Source: Paenochrobactrum pullorum (lineage in GTDB: Bacteria; Pseudomonadota; Alphaproteobacteria; Rhizobiales; Rhizobiaceae). Taken from it: a DNA stretch of 64,000 bases. This document shows positions 34,189 to 43,301 of the stretch, piece by piece. The DNA lies in contig NZ_JBHEEH010000007.1 in the NCBI RefSeq assembly GCF_041929845.1, positions 80,556-144,555 on the forward strand, given 5' to 3'. A program made the translations under genes and the position numbers. The first letter of the stretch is position 1, and the number at the start of each line of letters is the position of its first letter. The notes beneath the pieces were generated by a model, which was not told where the DNA came from, did not search any database, and saw nothing but the letters and a program-made list of their open reading frames with translations.

Positions 34189-34887
34189 ATGTATTTTGAT
34201 CCCGTTCTTGCCTGGAATAGCCTGCCGTTTTTGCTGACCGCCACTGCCCGAACGCTGTCCGTGCTTATTCCGGTACTGATTCTAGGCGCGATTTTAGCCG
34301 TTTATCTGGCGGTTATCCGTGTCGAAAATCGCAAAGGCTCAGGCTTTATTGCAGTTTACGTCAATTTTTTCCGTGGTGTCCCAAGCCTTGTTGTTCTTTA
34401 CATGATCTATAGCGGTCTACCGCAATTCTCGGTCATCCGCGATACATGGCTCTGGACGATTTTCTCGCAAGCCTATCTCTGCGCTTTAATGGGGCTGACC
34501 TTGACCCATTCGGCCTATATGACCGAGATTGTTCGTGGGGGACTGGCGGTTGTTCCTAAAGGTTTGACCGAAGCCTCAGCCGTACTGGGACTTTCTGAGC
34601 GCCAGACTTTCTTTCGTTTGAGATTACCATTGGCCATCCGCTATTCTTTGCGTGCTTATCAGAATGAAATTCTGATTATGATCAAAAGTACTGCTGCGTT
34701 AAGTGCGATTACCATCGTGGATCTGACGGCTGCTGCTAACTCGATCTTTGATTATACCTATGATCCGTTTACGCCGCTTTTGACGGCTGCTGCGATCTAT
34801 TGGTGCCTGACCAATATGGTGCGGTTATTGTTCAGCACTGTCGATAAAAACCTCAATCGTCATTTGATTGCACATATCAACTCATGA
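34189..34887 (+). CDS. Amino-acid-type ABC transporter permease (second)
   Basis: A 232-residue permease from the ATG at 34189, just after AAGGATTAAAGG; an upstream in-frame start would overlap the previous gene. EAA loop: PKGLTEASAVLGLSERQTFFRLRLP (~122-146). The two permeases are only distantly alike and form a heterodimer. Confidence 0.9.
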   Translation: MYFDPVLAWNSLPFLLTATARTLSVLIPVLILGAILAVYLAVIRVENRKGSGFIAVYVNFFRGVPSLVVLYMIYSGLPQFSVIRDTWLWTIFSQAYLCALMGLTLTHSAYMTEIVRGGLAVVPKGLTEASAVLGLSERQTFFRLRLPLAIRYSLRAYQNEILIMIKSTAALSAITIVDLTAAANSIFDYTYDPFTPLLTAAAIYWCLTNMVRLLFSTVDKNLNRHLIAHINS

Positions 34888-34901
34888 TGCAGGAGATCGT
34901 C

Positions 34902-35729
34902 ATGCAACATATTAAATCTGAGGAGTTCAGCATGCGTCGATCAATCAAGGATCCTGATTTTGAAGCTGGATTGACGAATGAAACATTGTCAAATCAGTCT
35001 GTTGTGATCGATATGCGTGACGTGAATAAATATTATGGTTTGTTTCATGCGCTCAAAAATATCACCTTAAGCATTAAATCCGGCGATATTGTTGTTCTAT
35101 GCGGGCCTTCAGGCTCGGGGAAATCAACTTTGATCCGTACCGTTAATCATCTGGAAAAGCATAATTCCGGAACCATTACCGTAAATGGTATAGAGTTGAA
35201 ACATGATACAAAATCTGTGCAGGCCGTGCGCTCGCAACTCGGCATGGTGTTTCAAAGCTTTAATCTGTTTCCACATTTGACGGTTTTACAAAATTGCACC
35301 TTTGCACTGCGTTTGGCACAAAAAATGCAGAAAAATCATGCAATCGAGCTTGCCATGGAAAAACTGGCAGAAGTGAATATCGCTGCACAGGCCGATAAAT
35401 ATCCGGCAGCATTATCGGGTGGGCAACAACAACGTGTGGCAATCGCCAGAGCGCTTTGTTTAAAACCACCGATTTTACTGTTTGATGAACCAACGTCAGC
35501 GCTTGATCCCGAATCGGTGGGCTCAGTTTTGAAAATTATGGAGCAACTGGCGGAAACCGGTATCACGATGGTTTGTGTGACCCATGAATTGGGTTTTGCC
35601 CGGAATGTTGCTGATCATTGTGTGTTTATGGAAAACGGCGAAATTGTTGAACAGGCACCAACAGATCGTTTCTTCGCCAATCCGGAGAGTGCGCGCTTAA
35701 AGCATTTTCTGTCTCAGATACTTCATTAA
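34902..35729 (+). CDS. Amino-acid-type ABC transporter ATP-binding protein (GlnQ family)
   Basis: An ATPase with Walker A GPSGSGKST, Q-loop VFQSFNLFPH, signature LSGGQQQRVAIARAL, Walker B ILLFDEPTSALDPE and switch His in VTHELGFARNVADH. Several starts are possible: ATG at 34884 overlaps the preceding stop, ATG at 34902 has AGGAG seven bases upstream, and ATG at 34932 has GAGGAG. All give an N-terminal extension of 28-44 residues relative to GlnQ, whose fold begins at DMRDVNKYYG. The extension has no clear motif. Confidence 0.9.
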   Translation: MQHIKSEEFSMRRSIKDPDFEAGLTNETLSNQSVVIDMRDVNKYYGLFHALKNITLSIKSGDIVVLCGPSGSGKSTLIRTVNHLEKHNSGTITVNGIELKHDTKSVQAVRSQLGMVFQSFNLFPHLTVLQNCTFALRLAQKMQKNHAIELAMEKLAEVNIAAQADKYPAALSGGQQQRVAIARALCLKPPILLFDEPTSALDPESVGSVLKIMEQLAETGITMVCVTHELGFARNVADHCVFMENGEIVEQAPTDRFFANPESARLKHFLSQILH

Positions 35730-35786
35730 AAAAGCGGCCAATGCTTAGCCGTTACATTAAATACTGATTTATGGGAGTGCATTTTA

Positions 35787-36569
35787 ATGTCTGCGATAGC
35801 TGAAATATCGGAAAATACCCGCTTCATGCCGGATGGCGATGGATATAAAGCCAGAATTGGTCTGATTTATATGGCTTCCAGTATCGTGATGGATGCAGAA
35901 ATGGCTGCAATGGCGGCTGAAGGTGTATCAATCCATACAACGCGCATCAAACTGCCGAAAGTAACGGTTGAAGGCATTGAAGCGATGATGAATGCGCCCG
36001 AATTGGAGCAGGCAGCGCGTCTTCTTGCTTCCGCTCCGATTGATGTTTTGTGTTTTGGTGGCACAAGTGCCTCGTTTTTGCATGGCACAGCCTATGATCA
36101 TGGGCTGATTGCAAAGATGAAATTATGGGCGCCGGACGTTAAAATTACCACTGCTTCAACGGCAACGCTTGCCGCGTTAAAAGCAGTTAATGCAGGGCCT
36201 GTCGCACTTGCAACTCCTTATGTTGATGAAGTTCATGCCCGCGCTATACGATTTTTGGAAGAAAACGGCCATCAGGTGGTTTCACATAAAAACTTGCGCA
36301 TTGATACCGATCAGGCCTTAGCAGAGGTGCCATTGGAAGAAGTTTACCGGTTGGTGCGCGAAGTGGATCATGATGATGCGACAGCGATTTTTATCAGCTG
36401 CACCAATTTTCGCAGTGTCGGGGCAATTGAAGCGCTGGAAACAGCTTTGGGCAAGCCGGTTATTTCGGCCATTCAGGCATCTTTCTGGCACAGTAGCGGT
36501 TTGGTGACAAAAGAGGGCAGTAAACCGGGCTATGGTTCATTGATGAGCAAACCGGTTATCACCGTTTAA
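35787..36569 (+). CDS. Asp/Glu racemase superfamily protein, maleate isomerase/arylmalonate decarboxylase-like
   Basis: A 260-residue protein with the two catalytic Cys of the superfamily: C89 in DVLCFGGTSASF and C205 in IFISCTNFRS. This arrangement, CxGGTSAS plus SCTNxRS, is that of maleate cis-trans isomerase and arylmalonate-decarboxylase relatives rather than of aspartate racemase itself. The reaction would be cofactor-free isomerisation or racemisation at a carbon next to a carboxylate. It follows the importer ATPase by 57 bases and is followed by a 2-hydroxyacid dehydrogenase, so it probably acts on the imported compound. Whether it is an isomerase, racemase or decarboxylase cannot be decided here. 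Confidence 0.82.
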   Translation: MSAIAEISENTRFMPDGDGYKARIGLIYMASSIVMDAEMAAMAAEGVSIHTTRIKLPKVTVEGIEAMMNAPELEQAARLLASAPIDVLCFGGTSASFLHGTAYDHGLIAKMKLWAPDVKITTASTATLAALKAVNAGPVALATPYVDEVHARAIRFLEENGHQVVSHKNLRIDTDQALAEVPLEEVYRLVREVDHDDATAIFISCTNFRSVGAIEALETALGKPVISAIQASFWHSSGLVTKEGSKPGYGSLMSKPVITV

Positions 36570-36596
36570 ACGATCAAAATTCTCAAATTTTCAACA

Positions 36597-36620
36597 ACGT
36601 CACATAGTTGTGTGTGACGT
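36597..36620. promoter_or_regulatory. Inverted repeat between racemase-like and reductase genes
   Basis: ACGTCACA and TGTGACGT are perfect 8-bp arms separated by eight bases, 33 bases before the reductase start. It may be an internal operator or an mRNA hairpin. Confidence 0.45.
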
Positions 36621-36652
36621 CACGATGATGCTTACTTTGAAGGTGAGTTATA

Positions 36653-37630
36653 ATGGCAAATGCTGAACGCCTGAGCGAAAGCGCAACAAATTCCGACAAT
36701 AACATTGGCGCATTGCTATTTTATAGTGACTTTGACAGTCCGGACGAGTGGAAAGAAGTTATCAAGGCTGAATTGCCGGAGCTTGACTTCCGAGTTTATC
36801 CGGATGTCGGTGATCCGGCAGAGGTTAAATATATTCTGGCATGGAAGCCCTATGACGGTTTTTTCAAGGAATTTAACAATCTGTCGCTGGTGATTAATCT
36901 TGGCGCGGGTGTGGATGCATTGTTGCAGCGCACAGATTTGCCGCAAGTGCCGATTGCGCGATTGTCGGATAGCGGCATGGTGCAATTGATGAAAAGCTAT
37001 GTACTGTTTGCAGTGTTGCGTTATGCACGCGACATTCCAAGTTTTGAAGCGGCAAAACGCGCCAAAAGCTGGACTTATATTCATCCGCGCCCGCTGCACC
37101 GGATTAAAGTCGGTGTCATCGGTCTTGGACAACTTGGTGGTTCCGTTGCCGCGGCATTGAGCGCCTTGAGTTTTGATGTACGCGGTTGGGATGCTTATCC
37201 GAAAACCATTGAAGGCGTTAAGGTCTTTGCGCGCGACGAATTTGATCAGTTTACCAATGATCTCGATATTTGCGTCAATATGTTGCCGTTAACACCTGAA
37301 ACAACCGGTTTGCTGGGAGAAGAATTTTTCAAAAATCTTCCATCCGGCTGTCATTTCATCAATGCTTCGCGCGGTGCTGTCATTGATGAAAATGCGCTTT
37401 TGCAAGCGCTTCAAAGCGGGCATATAGCAGGTGCTACACTGGATGCTTTTTGTGTGGAACCATTGCCTGAAGATCACCCGTTTTGGGTGATGGAAAATGT
37501 GCTGATTACACCGCATTTAGCCAGCATTACCGTGCCCGAAACAGCAGCGCTTGATGTGGTTGAAAATATTCGACGTATCAATCGCGGTGAAATGCCGAAA
37601 CATCAGATCAACTTCGCCAAAGGTTATTAA
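36653..37630 (+). CDS. 2-hydroxyacid dehydrogenase, GhrA-like glyoxylate/hydroxypyruvate reductase
   Basis: A 325-residue NAD(P)-dependent D-2-hydroxyacid dehydrogenase. The Rossmann motif VGVIGLGQLGGSVAAAL lies at ~149-165; INASRGAVIDENAL gives the catalytic Arg region, and ITPHLASIT the catalytic His. Length and the opening (GALLFYSDFDSPDEWKEVI) match GhrA, which reduces glyoxylate and hydroxypyruvate. It is the last gene of the LysR-linked cluster and could reduce the keto-acid product of that pathway. Confidence 0.86.
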   Translation: MANAERLSESATNSDNNIGALLFYSDFDSPDEWKEVIKAELPELDFRVYPDVGDPAEVKYILAWKPYDGFFKEFNNLSLVINLGAGVDALLQRTDLPQVPIARLSDSGMVQLMKSYVLFAVLRYARDIPSFEAAKRAKSWTYIHPRPLHRIKVGVIGLGQLGGSVAAALSALSFDVRGWDAYPKTIEGVKVFARDEFDQFTNDLDICVNMLPLTPETTGLLGEEFFKNLPSGCHFINASRGAVIDENALLQALQSGHIAGATLDAFCVEPLPEDHPFWVMENVLITPHLASITVPETAALDVVENIRRINRGEMPKHQINFAKGY

Positions 37631-37663
37631 TCTGATTGTTCCAATGATTTTTCCTCCGTCCTC

Positions 37664-37712
37664 AAAAAAAGAACGCTCCCGACGAACCGCACTTTTGTCA
37701 GGAGTGTTTTTT
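37664..37712. terminator. Bidirectional terminator between convergent genes
   Basis: A-run, then AACGCTCCCGAC and GTCAGGAGTGTT arms (12 positions, one mismatch, one GU), then TTTTTT. It lies between the plus-strand reductase and the minus-strand membrane protein. Confidence 0.65.
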
Positions 37713-37741
37713 AGGGACGGGATGTTTCGTAAATGGATAGA

Positions 37742-38197
37742 TTACTGTGCTTTTAGCTTGGCAGCATTTACTTGTTTGATGGCTTGTTTGATGCCGATCC
37801 ACAAACTAATACGGATAATAAAAAGGCTGATTAAAAATAAAATGCCTGCCACACCGGCAATCAGCATCGGGCCATTATATTCAATTTCACGCATTAAGTG
37901 TTGATTGGTTGCTACGCCCAATCCCCCGATGGCTGCAAAGAAAATTATGGTAACAATGACGCACAGAACAGAGATTTTCCATATGCGTGCACTCGCAGGT
38001 GCCGTCTGTTCGCGCATTACCCAGTTGCGTGCCATTGTCATTGCAGCGGCAGCAGTAATGACAAAGCCTATTGTGGCCATTTCGAGCTGGAAGAAATAAT
38101 TGATTGCCAGATACACAATAGCCATCAGTGCAAAAATGGCTGCATAAACTCCAACCAGAAATGTGGCGGAAGCGGGACGGGCTTCGGAAGAAGACAT
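37742..38197 (-). CDS. Four-TM conserved membrane protein (ABZJ_00895-like)
   Basis: About 151 residues from the ATG at 38197, which has GAGG at good spacing; an in-frame start at 38338 would add 47 basic, non-conserved residues. Four hydrophobic segments lie at ~11-32, 36-52, 70-90 and 108-130. The first two carry AIVYLAINYFFQLEM and FVITAAAAMTMARNWV. The pattern resembles a small family annotated ABZJ_00895, of unknown function; that assignment is from memory. It is monocistronic and points away from the ugp operon. Confidence 0.7.
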   Translation of the reverse strand: MSSSEARPASATFLVGVYAAIFALMAIVYLAINYFFQLEMATIGFVITAAAAMTMARNWVMREQTAPASARIWKISVLCVIVTIIFFAAIGGLGVATNQHLMREIEYNGPMLIAGVAGILFLISLFIIRISLWIGIKQAIKQVNAAKLKAQ

Positions 38198-38863
38198 GGA
38201 TACCTCGGTATTAAACTTTGATCTGTGATTTTGAATATGAATACCATTGTGGGGCAATGGCGAAATTTTGGTTTTAAATAGTGCTCGAAAGCTTTTTATG
38301 CATTCTTGTTTGAGCAGACGAGCAAAAACTAATTGCATTTATCATGATAATTGTCGTTTCCCTGCTAGTTTGACAATATCGACCAGATCAATTTGCGGGA
38401 TATAATGGTGTTAAAAATGATGCGCAATTCACGATCAGTTCAAAAGAGACGGTCACGTCATTTATAGCGAGCAAACAAATGGTTACGCATTTTCTTTTTC
38501 ATTTTATGAACGAAAATATCTGATTCTTAAAAAAATACATAAAATTTATTTAAAAATGACGATTGGATGAATTGCATTGAATTTCACATAAGTTATTATT
38601 ATTAATGAATATTTTTGTATTATCGTTTGCGTGCAGCATTTGTGATTTCTCACTTTCAACATCTATTGGTATAATTGCCTATTGTTTTTTCGCTTTTTTT
38701 CGTATGAATTCGTATAGCTTTCGTAATGAGGAGATAATGAAGCAGTCAGTGTTCGTGTAATCCGGCCAGTGACTCATATTGATTGGTGTTATTCACGTGC
38801 ATGAGTTTCGCTCTGTTTGTAGAGCTTTTTAGTGATCGCCAACTGACCTTTTGGAGGGAAGAT
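38198..38863. other. Long AT-rich intergenic region upstream of ugpB
   Basis: About 670 bases between divergent genes. It is strongly AT-rich with poly-T stretches near 38685-38700 and no convincing reading frame or RNA gene. The ugp promoter must be here. I saw no clear Pho-box-like direct repeat (CTGTCAT type), so phosphate control is not supported by eye. Confidence 0.55.
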
Positions 38864-40168
38864 ATGCATACCCGTTTGATGACAACGACAATTCTCACCG
38901 GACTTCTGGGACTTGCACTGACCGCACCTGTCCTGGCACAAACCGAATTGGCTTGGTGGCACGCAATGGCCGGAGCCAATAACGAAGTGGTCAATGAATT
39001 GGCCAAAGAGTTCAATGAGAGCCAGAGCGAATATAAAGTCGCTCCTGTTTATAAAGGCAGCTATCCGGAAGCATTGAATGCTGGTGTTGCCGCATTCCGC
39101 GCCAAGCAGCCGCCAGCAATTTTGCAGGTATTCGATGCTGGTAGCGGTGTGATGATGGCGGCCGAAGGTGCTGTGATGCCTGTGGCCGAAGCATTGGAAA
39201 AGGGCGGCTATAAATTCGACAAATCCGCTTACCTTTCCGGTATCACCGCTTATTACTCCAAACCGGACGGTACTATGCTGTCCTTCCCTTACAACTCGTC
39301 TTCTCCGGTTCTTTATTACAATAAAGATGCTTTTACAAAGGCCGGCCTTGATGCAGAAAATCCGCCAAAGACATGGCCGGAAGTTTTTGAAGCTGCCAGA
39401 AAAATTAAATCCAGCGGTGCATCGGATTGTGGTTTCACCTCCACTTGGCTGACATGGATCCAGACCGAAAACTTAGCCGCATGGAACAATGTCTCCTACG
39501 GCAGCAATGAAAACGGTCTTGCCGGCAATGATGTGAAGCTTGCATTTAACAAAGAGCCGTTTGTGAGCCACTTCCAGTCTATTGCTGATCTGGCCAAAGA
39601 AGGCGTGTTCCGTTACGGCGGTCGCACCTCGGAAGCTAAAAACCTGTTCCTCTCCGGTGAATGCGCTATTATGACTGAATCATCCGGTGGTCTGGGTGAT
39701 GTGATCAAGTCGGGCATCAATTATGGTATCGGCCAGCTGCCTTATTATGAAGGTCACGGCCCGCAGAACACCATTCCTGGCGGTGCAAGTCTTTGGGTTT
39801 TTGCAGGCCTGAGCGACGACCAGTATAAGGGTGTTGCCGAGTTCTTCAATTTCCTCTCACAGACAAAGATTCAGCAAAAACTACATGAAGTTTCCGGTTA
39901 TCTGCCAGTGACCATGGAAGCCTATAAGGCAACCAAGGATTCCGGTTTCTATGAAAAGAATCCTGGCCGCGAAACACCCATCCTGCAGATGATGGGTCGT
40001 GAGCCGACAGAAAACTCTAAAGGTGTTCGTCTGGTAAACCTGCCGCAGGTTCGTGACATCATGAACGAAGAGTTTGAAGCTATGCTCGCCGGTAATCAGG
40101 ATGCGCAGACAGCTTTGGATAAAGCGGTTAAGCGTGGTGATGCAGCAATTGCGGAAGCAATTCGCTAA
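38864..40168 (+). CDS. ugpB: sn-Glycerol-3-phosphate-type ABC transporter substrate-binding protein
   Basis: A 434-residue periplasmic protein from ATG at 38864 (GGAGGGAAGAT upstream); an upstream in-frame ATG at 38783 lacks a ribosome-binding site. The signal peptide ends near LAQT (residue 26). The mature part starts TELAWWHAMAGANNEVVNELAKEFN, and FPYNSSSPVLYYNKDAF, FTSTWLTWIQTENLAAWNN and PGGASLWVFAGL are UgpB hallmarks. UgpB binds sn-glycerol-3-phosphate and glycerophosphodiesters such as glycerophosphocholine. With ugpAEC it forms a complete importer. Confidence 0.92.
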   Translation: MHTRLMTTTILTGLLGLALTAPVLAQTELAWWHAMAGANNEVVNELAKEFNESQSEYKVAPVYKGSYPEALNAGVAAFRAKQPPAILQVFDAGSGVMMAAEGAVMPVAEALEKGGYKFDKSAYLSGITAYYSKPDGTMLSFPYNSSSPVLYYNKDAFTKAGLDAENPPKTWPEVFEAARKIKSSGASDCGFTSTWLTWIQTENLAAWNNVSYGSNENGLAGNDVKLAFNKEPFVSHFQSIADLAKEGVFRYGGRTSEAKNLFLSGECAIMTESSGGLGDVIKSGINYGIGQLPYYEGHGPQNTIPGGASLWVFAGLSDDQYKGVAEFFNFLSQTKIQQKLHEVSGYLPVTMEAYKATKDSGFYEKNPGRETPILQMMGREPTENSKGVRLVNLPQVRDIMNEEFEAMLAGNQDAQTALDKAVKRGDAAIAEAIR

Positions 40169-40188
40169 AATGCATCATCTTTGAGCTT

Positions 40189-40220
40189 CTGCCGCCTGTT
40201 CTTAAAAAAACTGGCGGCAG
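40189..40220 (+). promoter_or_regulatory. Intercistronic hairpin between ugpB and ugpA
   Basis: CTGCCGCC (40189-40196) pairs perfectly with GGCGGCAG (40213-40220), with a GTT/AAC extension after one mismatch. It lies 20 bases after the ugpB stop and before the ugpA ribosome-binding site. Confidence 0.75.
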
Positions 40221-40240
40221 TCTTGTTTAAAGGAGAGATC

Positions 40241-41122
40241 GTGCAGAAAGTTACCTTTCCCAATAAGGTTCTGCCCTATGTGCTGGTGGCACCGCAAATT
40301 ATTTTAACTGTTATTTTCTTCTTCTGGCCCGCCAGTCAGGCGATTTACCAATCGTTGATGCGTGAAGATCCCTTTGGCTTGCGCAGTGCTTTTGTAGGCC
40401 TAGCTAATTTCCAAACGGTACTTTCTGATCCAAATTATCTGCATTCTTTTAAAATAACGATTGTTTTCAACGTTTTGACAACTTTGTTGGCTATGGGCGT
40501 TGCACTTTTGCTGGCGACAGCCGTTGATAAGGTAGTGAAGGGGCAGACTTTCTACCGTACATTGTTGATCTGGCCTTATGCTGTTGCACCGGCGGTGGCC
40601 GGTATGCTTTGGCTGTTCATGTTTAATCCGGCTATGGGGACACTTGCCTATTTGCTGCGTAAAAACGGCGTTTATTGGGATCCGCTTTTGAATGGTGATC
40701 AAGCAATGGGTTTGATCGTTGTTGCGGCAGCGTGGAAACAGATCAGTTATAATTTCCTGTTCTTTGTGGCGGGCCTACAGGCTATTCCGAAGTCATTGAT
40801 CGAAGCCGCTGCTATTGATGGGGCGAGGGGAGCTCGACGTTTCTGGACGATTGTTTTTCCGCTTCTGGCTCCAACCACTTTCTTCTTGATGGTAGTCAAC
40901 ATCGTTTACGCATTCTTTGACACGTTTGGCATTATCCACTCTGTCACGGGTGGCGGGCCTGCCAAGGCCACCGAAACGTTGGTTTATAAGGTCTATAACG
41001 ATGGTTTCGTTAATTTGAGCCTGGGTACATCGGCTGCACAATCGGTAATCTTGATGATTATCGTCATCGCTTTAACCGCAATTCAGTTCCGCTTCATTGA
41101 GAAGCGCGTGCATTATTCTTAG
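40241..41122 (+). CDS. ugpA: sn-Glycerol-3-phosphate-type ABC transporter permease UgpA
   Basis: A 293-residue permease starting at GTG 40241 with AAAGGAGAGATC directly upstream; an in-frame ATG at 40181 would run through the intercistronic hairpin. Six hydrophobic segments; family motif FFFWPASQAIYQSLMREDPFG near the N-terminus and EAA loop IEAAAIDGARGARRFWTIVFPLLAPT (~190-215). Confidence 0.92.
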   Translation: MQKVTFPNKVLPYVLVAPQIILTVIFFFWPASQAIYQSLMREDPFGLRSAFVGLANFQTVLSDPNYLHSFKITIVFNVLTTLLAMGVALLLATAVDKVVKGQTFYRTLLIWPYAVAPAVAGMLWLFMFNPAMGTLAYLLRKNGVYWDPLLNGDQAMGLIVVAAAWKQISYNFLFFVAGLQAIPKSLIEAAAIDGARGARRFWTIVFPLLAPTTFFLMVVNIVYAFFDTFGIIHSVTGGGPAKATETLVYKVYNDGFVNLSLGTSAAQSVILMIIVIALTAIQFRFIEKRVHYS

Positions 41123-41137
41123 AGGAGGGCGGCTGTT

Positions 41138-41986
41138 ATGATTGAAAAACGTCCGCTATCCAGTTTGATTGGGCATTTCATCCTGATCCTTGGGGTGATT
41201 ATCGTCGCTTTTCCGATTTATTACACCTTCATCGCGTCATCGATGAGTTCGATCGAAATCATTCGCGCACCGATGTCATTGCTGCCGGGTGACCATCTGG
41301 TGGAAAATTATAAATCGGCGATTTTTGGTGGGGTGGAACGCGTTGTTGGTGTGAGCCTAGAACGCTTGTTGTGGAACACATTTGTTGTTTCCATGGTGAT
41401 TGCTGTCGGCAAAATTATCGTGTCGTTTTTGTCGGCCTTTGCAATTGTGTTCTTCCGGTTCCGCTTCCGGATGGTGTTTTTCTGGATGATTTTCGTCACC
41501 CTGATGCTGCCGGTGGAAGTGCGCATTTTGCCGACTTACAAGGTGATCGTCGATCTTGGAATGATTGATACCTATGCCGGTTTGACGCTTCCCTTGATTG
41601 CCTCAGCGACTGCGACATTCCTGTTTCGCCAGTTTTTCCTGACCATTCCGGGTGAGTTGGTGGAGGCTGCGCGCATCGATAATGCAGGCCCTTGGCGCTT
41701 CATACGTGATATTTTGCTGCCGCTTTCAAAGACAAATATTGCAGCGCTTTTTGTGATCTTGTTTATCTATGGCTGGACGCAATATTTGTGGCCGCTTCTT
41801 GTCACCAATGATGCGAAAATGAATACAATTATTATCGGTTTGCGACGTATGGTCGATTTTGCCGATGCTTCCACACCATGGAATTACGTCATGGTTACAG
41901 CAATTCTGGCGATCCTGCCGCCCATCCTCGTGGTGGTGCTGATGCAGCGTTGGTTCGTCAAAGGTCTGGTTGAAACGGAAAAATAA
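41138..41986 (+). CDS. ugpE: sn-Glycerol-3-phosphate-type ABC transporter permease UgpE
   Basis: A 282-residue permease with six hydrophobic segments. N-terminal ILGVIIVAFPIYYTFIASSMS and EAA loop LVEAARIDNAGPWRFIRDILLPLSKTN (~175-200) are typical of UgpE, as is TQYLWPLLVTNDAKMNTI. It follows ugpA by 15 bases, and its stop overlaps the ugpC start by one base. Confidence 0.92.
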   Translation: MIEKRPLSSLIGHFILILGVIIVAFPIYYTFIASSMSSIEIIRAPMSLLPGDHLVENYKSAIFGGVERVVGVSLERLLWNTFVVSMVIAVGKIIVSFLSAFAIVFFRFRFRMVFFWMIFVTLMLPVEVRILPTYKVIVDLGMIDTYAGLTLPLIASATATFLFRQFFLTIPGELVEAARIDNAGPWRFIRDILLPLSKTNIAALFVILFIYGWTQYLWPLLVTNDAKMNTIIIGLRRMVDFADASTPWNYVMVTAILAILPPILVVVLMQRWFVKGLVETEK

Positions 41987-43047
41987 TGAGTAAAATTATT
42001 CTCGATAATGTTCGCAAATCCTATGATGGCAAAAATGATGTTATCAAAGGTGTTTCTCTGACCATTGATGACGGCGAATTTCTCGTGTTGGTCGGGCCTT
42101 CCGGTTGCGGGAAATCGACGCTTTTGCGCATGATCGCAGGCCTTGAAAGCATCACATCGGGCACAATTTCTATCCGTGATCGTGTGGTCAATGATATTGA
42201 ACCATCCGAGCGTGATATTGCAATGGTATTCCAAAATTATGCGCTTTATCCGCATATGACGGTGCGCGAAAATTTGGCCTATGGTCTTAAAAACCGCAAA
42301 ACCCCGAAAGCCGAGATTGAACGCCGCATTGAAGCGACATCAAAATCGCTGGAAATTCATGATTTTCTTGATCGCAAACCGCGCCAGCTATCTGGCGGTC
42401 AGCGCCAGCGCGTGGCTATGGGACGTGCGATTGTGCGTGAACCGGCAGCATTTTTGTTTGACGAGCCGCTTTCCAATCTGGATGCGAAATTGCGCGTGCA
42501 GATGCGGGTGGAAATCAAACGATTGCAACGCGCATTGGCGACCACAAGCGTTTATGTGACCCATGACCAGATGGAGGCCATGACGCTTGCCGACAGGCTG
42601 GTGGTCTTGAATGGCGGGCATATTGAACAAGTCGGCACACCGATTGAGCTTTATGAAAAGCCTGCTACGACCTTTGTGGCAACCTTTATTGGTTCACCAT
42701 CAATGAATTTGTTGGCGCTTGATCAGGTTGGTAACAGTAATTTTGCGTTGAATTTGGGCGCTGGTGCTGACCTCTTAAGCAAAATCCATACAATCGGAGT
42801 TCGTCCTGAAGATGTGGTGATTGTCGATGCAGACAGCAAACCTGCATTTAAAGCGCAGGTTCATGTGGATGCGATCGAATTGGTAGGCGCAGAAAGCTAT
42901 ATTCACAGCCATTTAAATGATGATGTGAGCTTTATTTTCCGAGTTGCAGGACGCAGCCGTATCAATGTCGGTGACCTGCTTCATATCGGCGCCGAGGCTG
43001 AAAATATTCATCTGTTTGATCAGGACGGAAAGCGGATTAATCTTTAA
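41986..43047 (+). CDS. ugpC: sn-Glycerol-3-phosphate-type ABC transporter ATP-binding protein UgpC
   Basis: A 353-residue MalK/UgpC ATPase. Walker A GPSGCGKST (~36-44), Q-loop VFQNYALYPHMTV, signature LSGGQRQRVAMGRAI, Walker B AFLFDEPLSNLDAKLR, switch His VTHDQMEAMTLADR. The C-terminal ~115 residues form the TOBE/OB regulatory domain (IGVRPEDVVIVDA), as in MalK-type ATPases. It ends the operon and is followed by a terminator. Confidence 0.92.
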   Translation: MSKIILDNVRKSYDGKNDVIKGVSLTIDDGEFLVLVGPSGCGKSTLLRMIAGLESITSGTISIRDRVVNDIEPSERDIAMVFQNYALYPHMTVRENLAYGLKNRKTPKAEIERRIEATSKSLEIHDFLDRKPRQLSGGQRQRVAMGRAIVREPAAFLFDEPLSNLDAKLRVQMRVEIKRLQRALATTSVYVTHDQMEAMTLADRLVVLNGGHIEQVGTPIELYEKPATTFVATFIGSPSMNLLALDQVGNSNFALNLGAGADLLSKIHTIGVRPEDVVIVDADSKPAFKAQVHVDAIELVGAESYIHSHLNDDVSFIFRVAGRSRINVGDLLHIGAEAENIHLFDQDGKRINL

Positions 43048-43111
43048 AAAACAAATGGTCAGCTTGGTTTGAACAAAGCTGACTGAAAAAATAATTATAC
43101 ATGAATTTTAG

Positions 43112-43141
43112 CTGGCGGAATGTTTGTTCCGCCAGTCTTTC
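43112..43141 (+). terminator. Terminator downstream of ugpC
   Basis: A perfect 9-bp stem CTGGCGGAA / TTCCGCCAG with a six-base loop is followed by TCTTTCTG. A second hairpin (GTCAGCTT..AAGCTGAC) lies at 43058-43083 without a T-run. Confidence 0.75.
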
Positions 43142-43301
43142 TGATTTGTTGTTTTTTATAAATTAGAATTTTTGAATTATTTTTTGTTAAATATGGAATT
43201 ATTCTTTCGTCTCTGTTGACAGAGGCAAGATTTAGTCCAACTATTTACTCTTCGCATTAAAAGCGAGCGGCGTGGAGGCGCCGTATAAATGGGAGGATTT
43301 C

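Noticed and set aside
38198..38863. Pho box upstream of ugpB
   Set aside because: Ugp operons are often PhoB-controlled, but I could not find convincing CTGTCAT-type direct repeats.
38783..38863. Longer start for ugpB at 38783
   Set aside because: The extra 27 residues are not signal-peptide-like and the GGAGGGAAGAT site lies before 38864.
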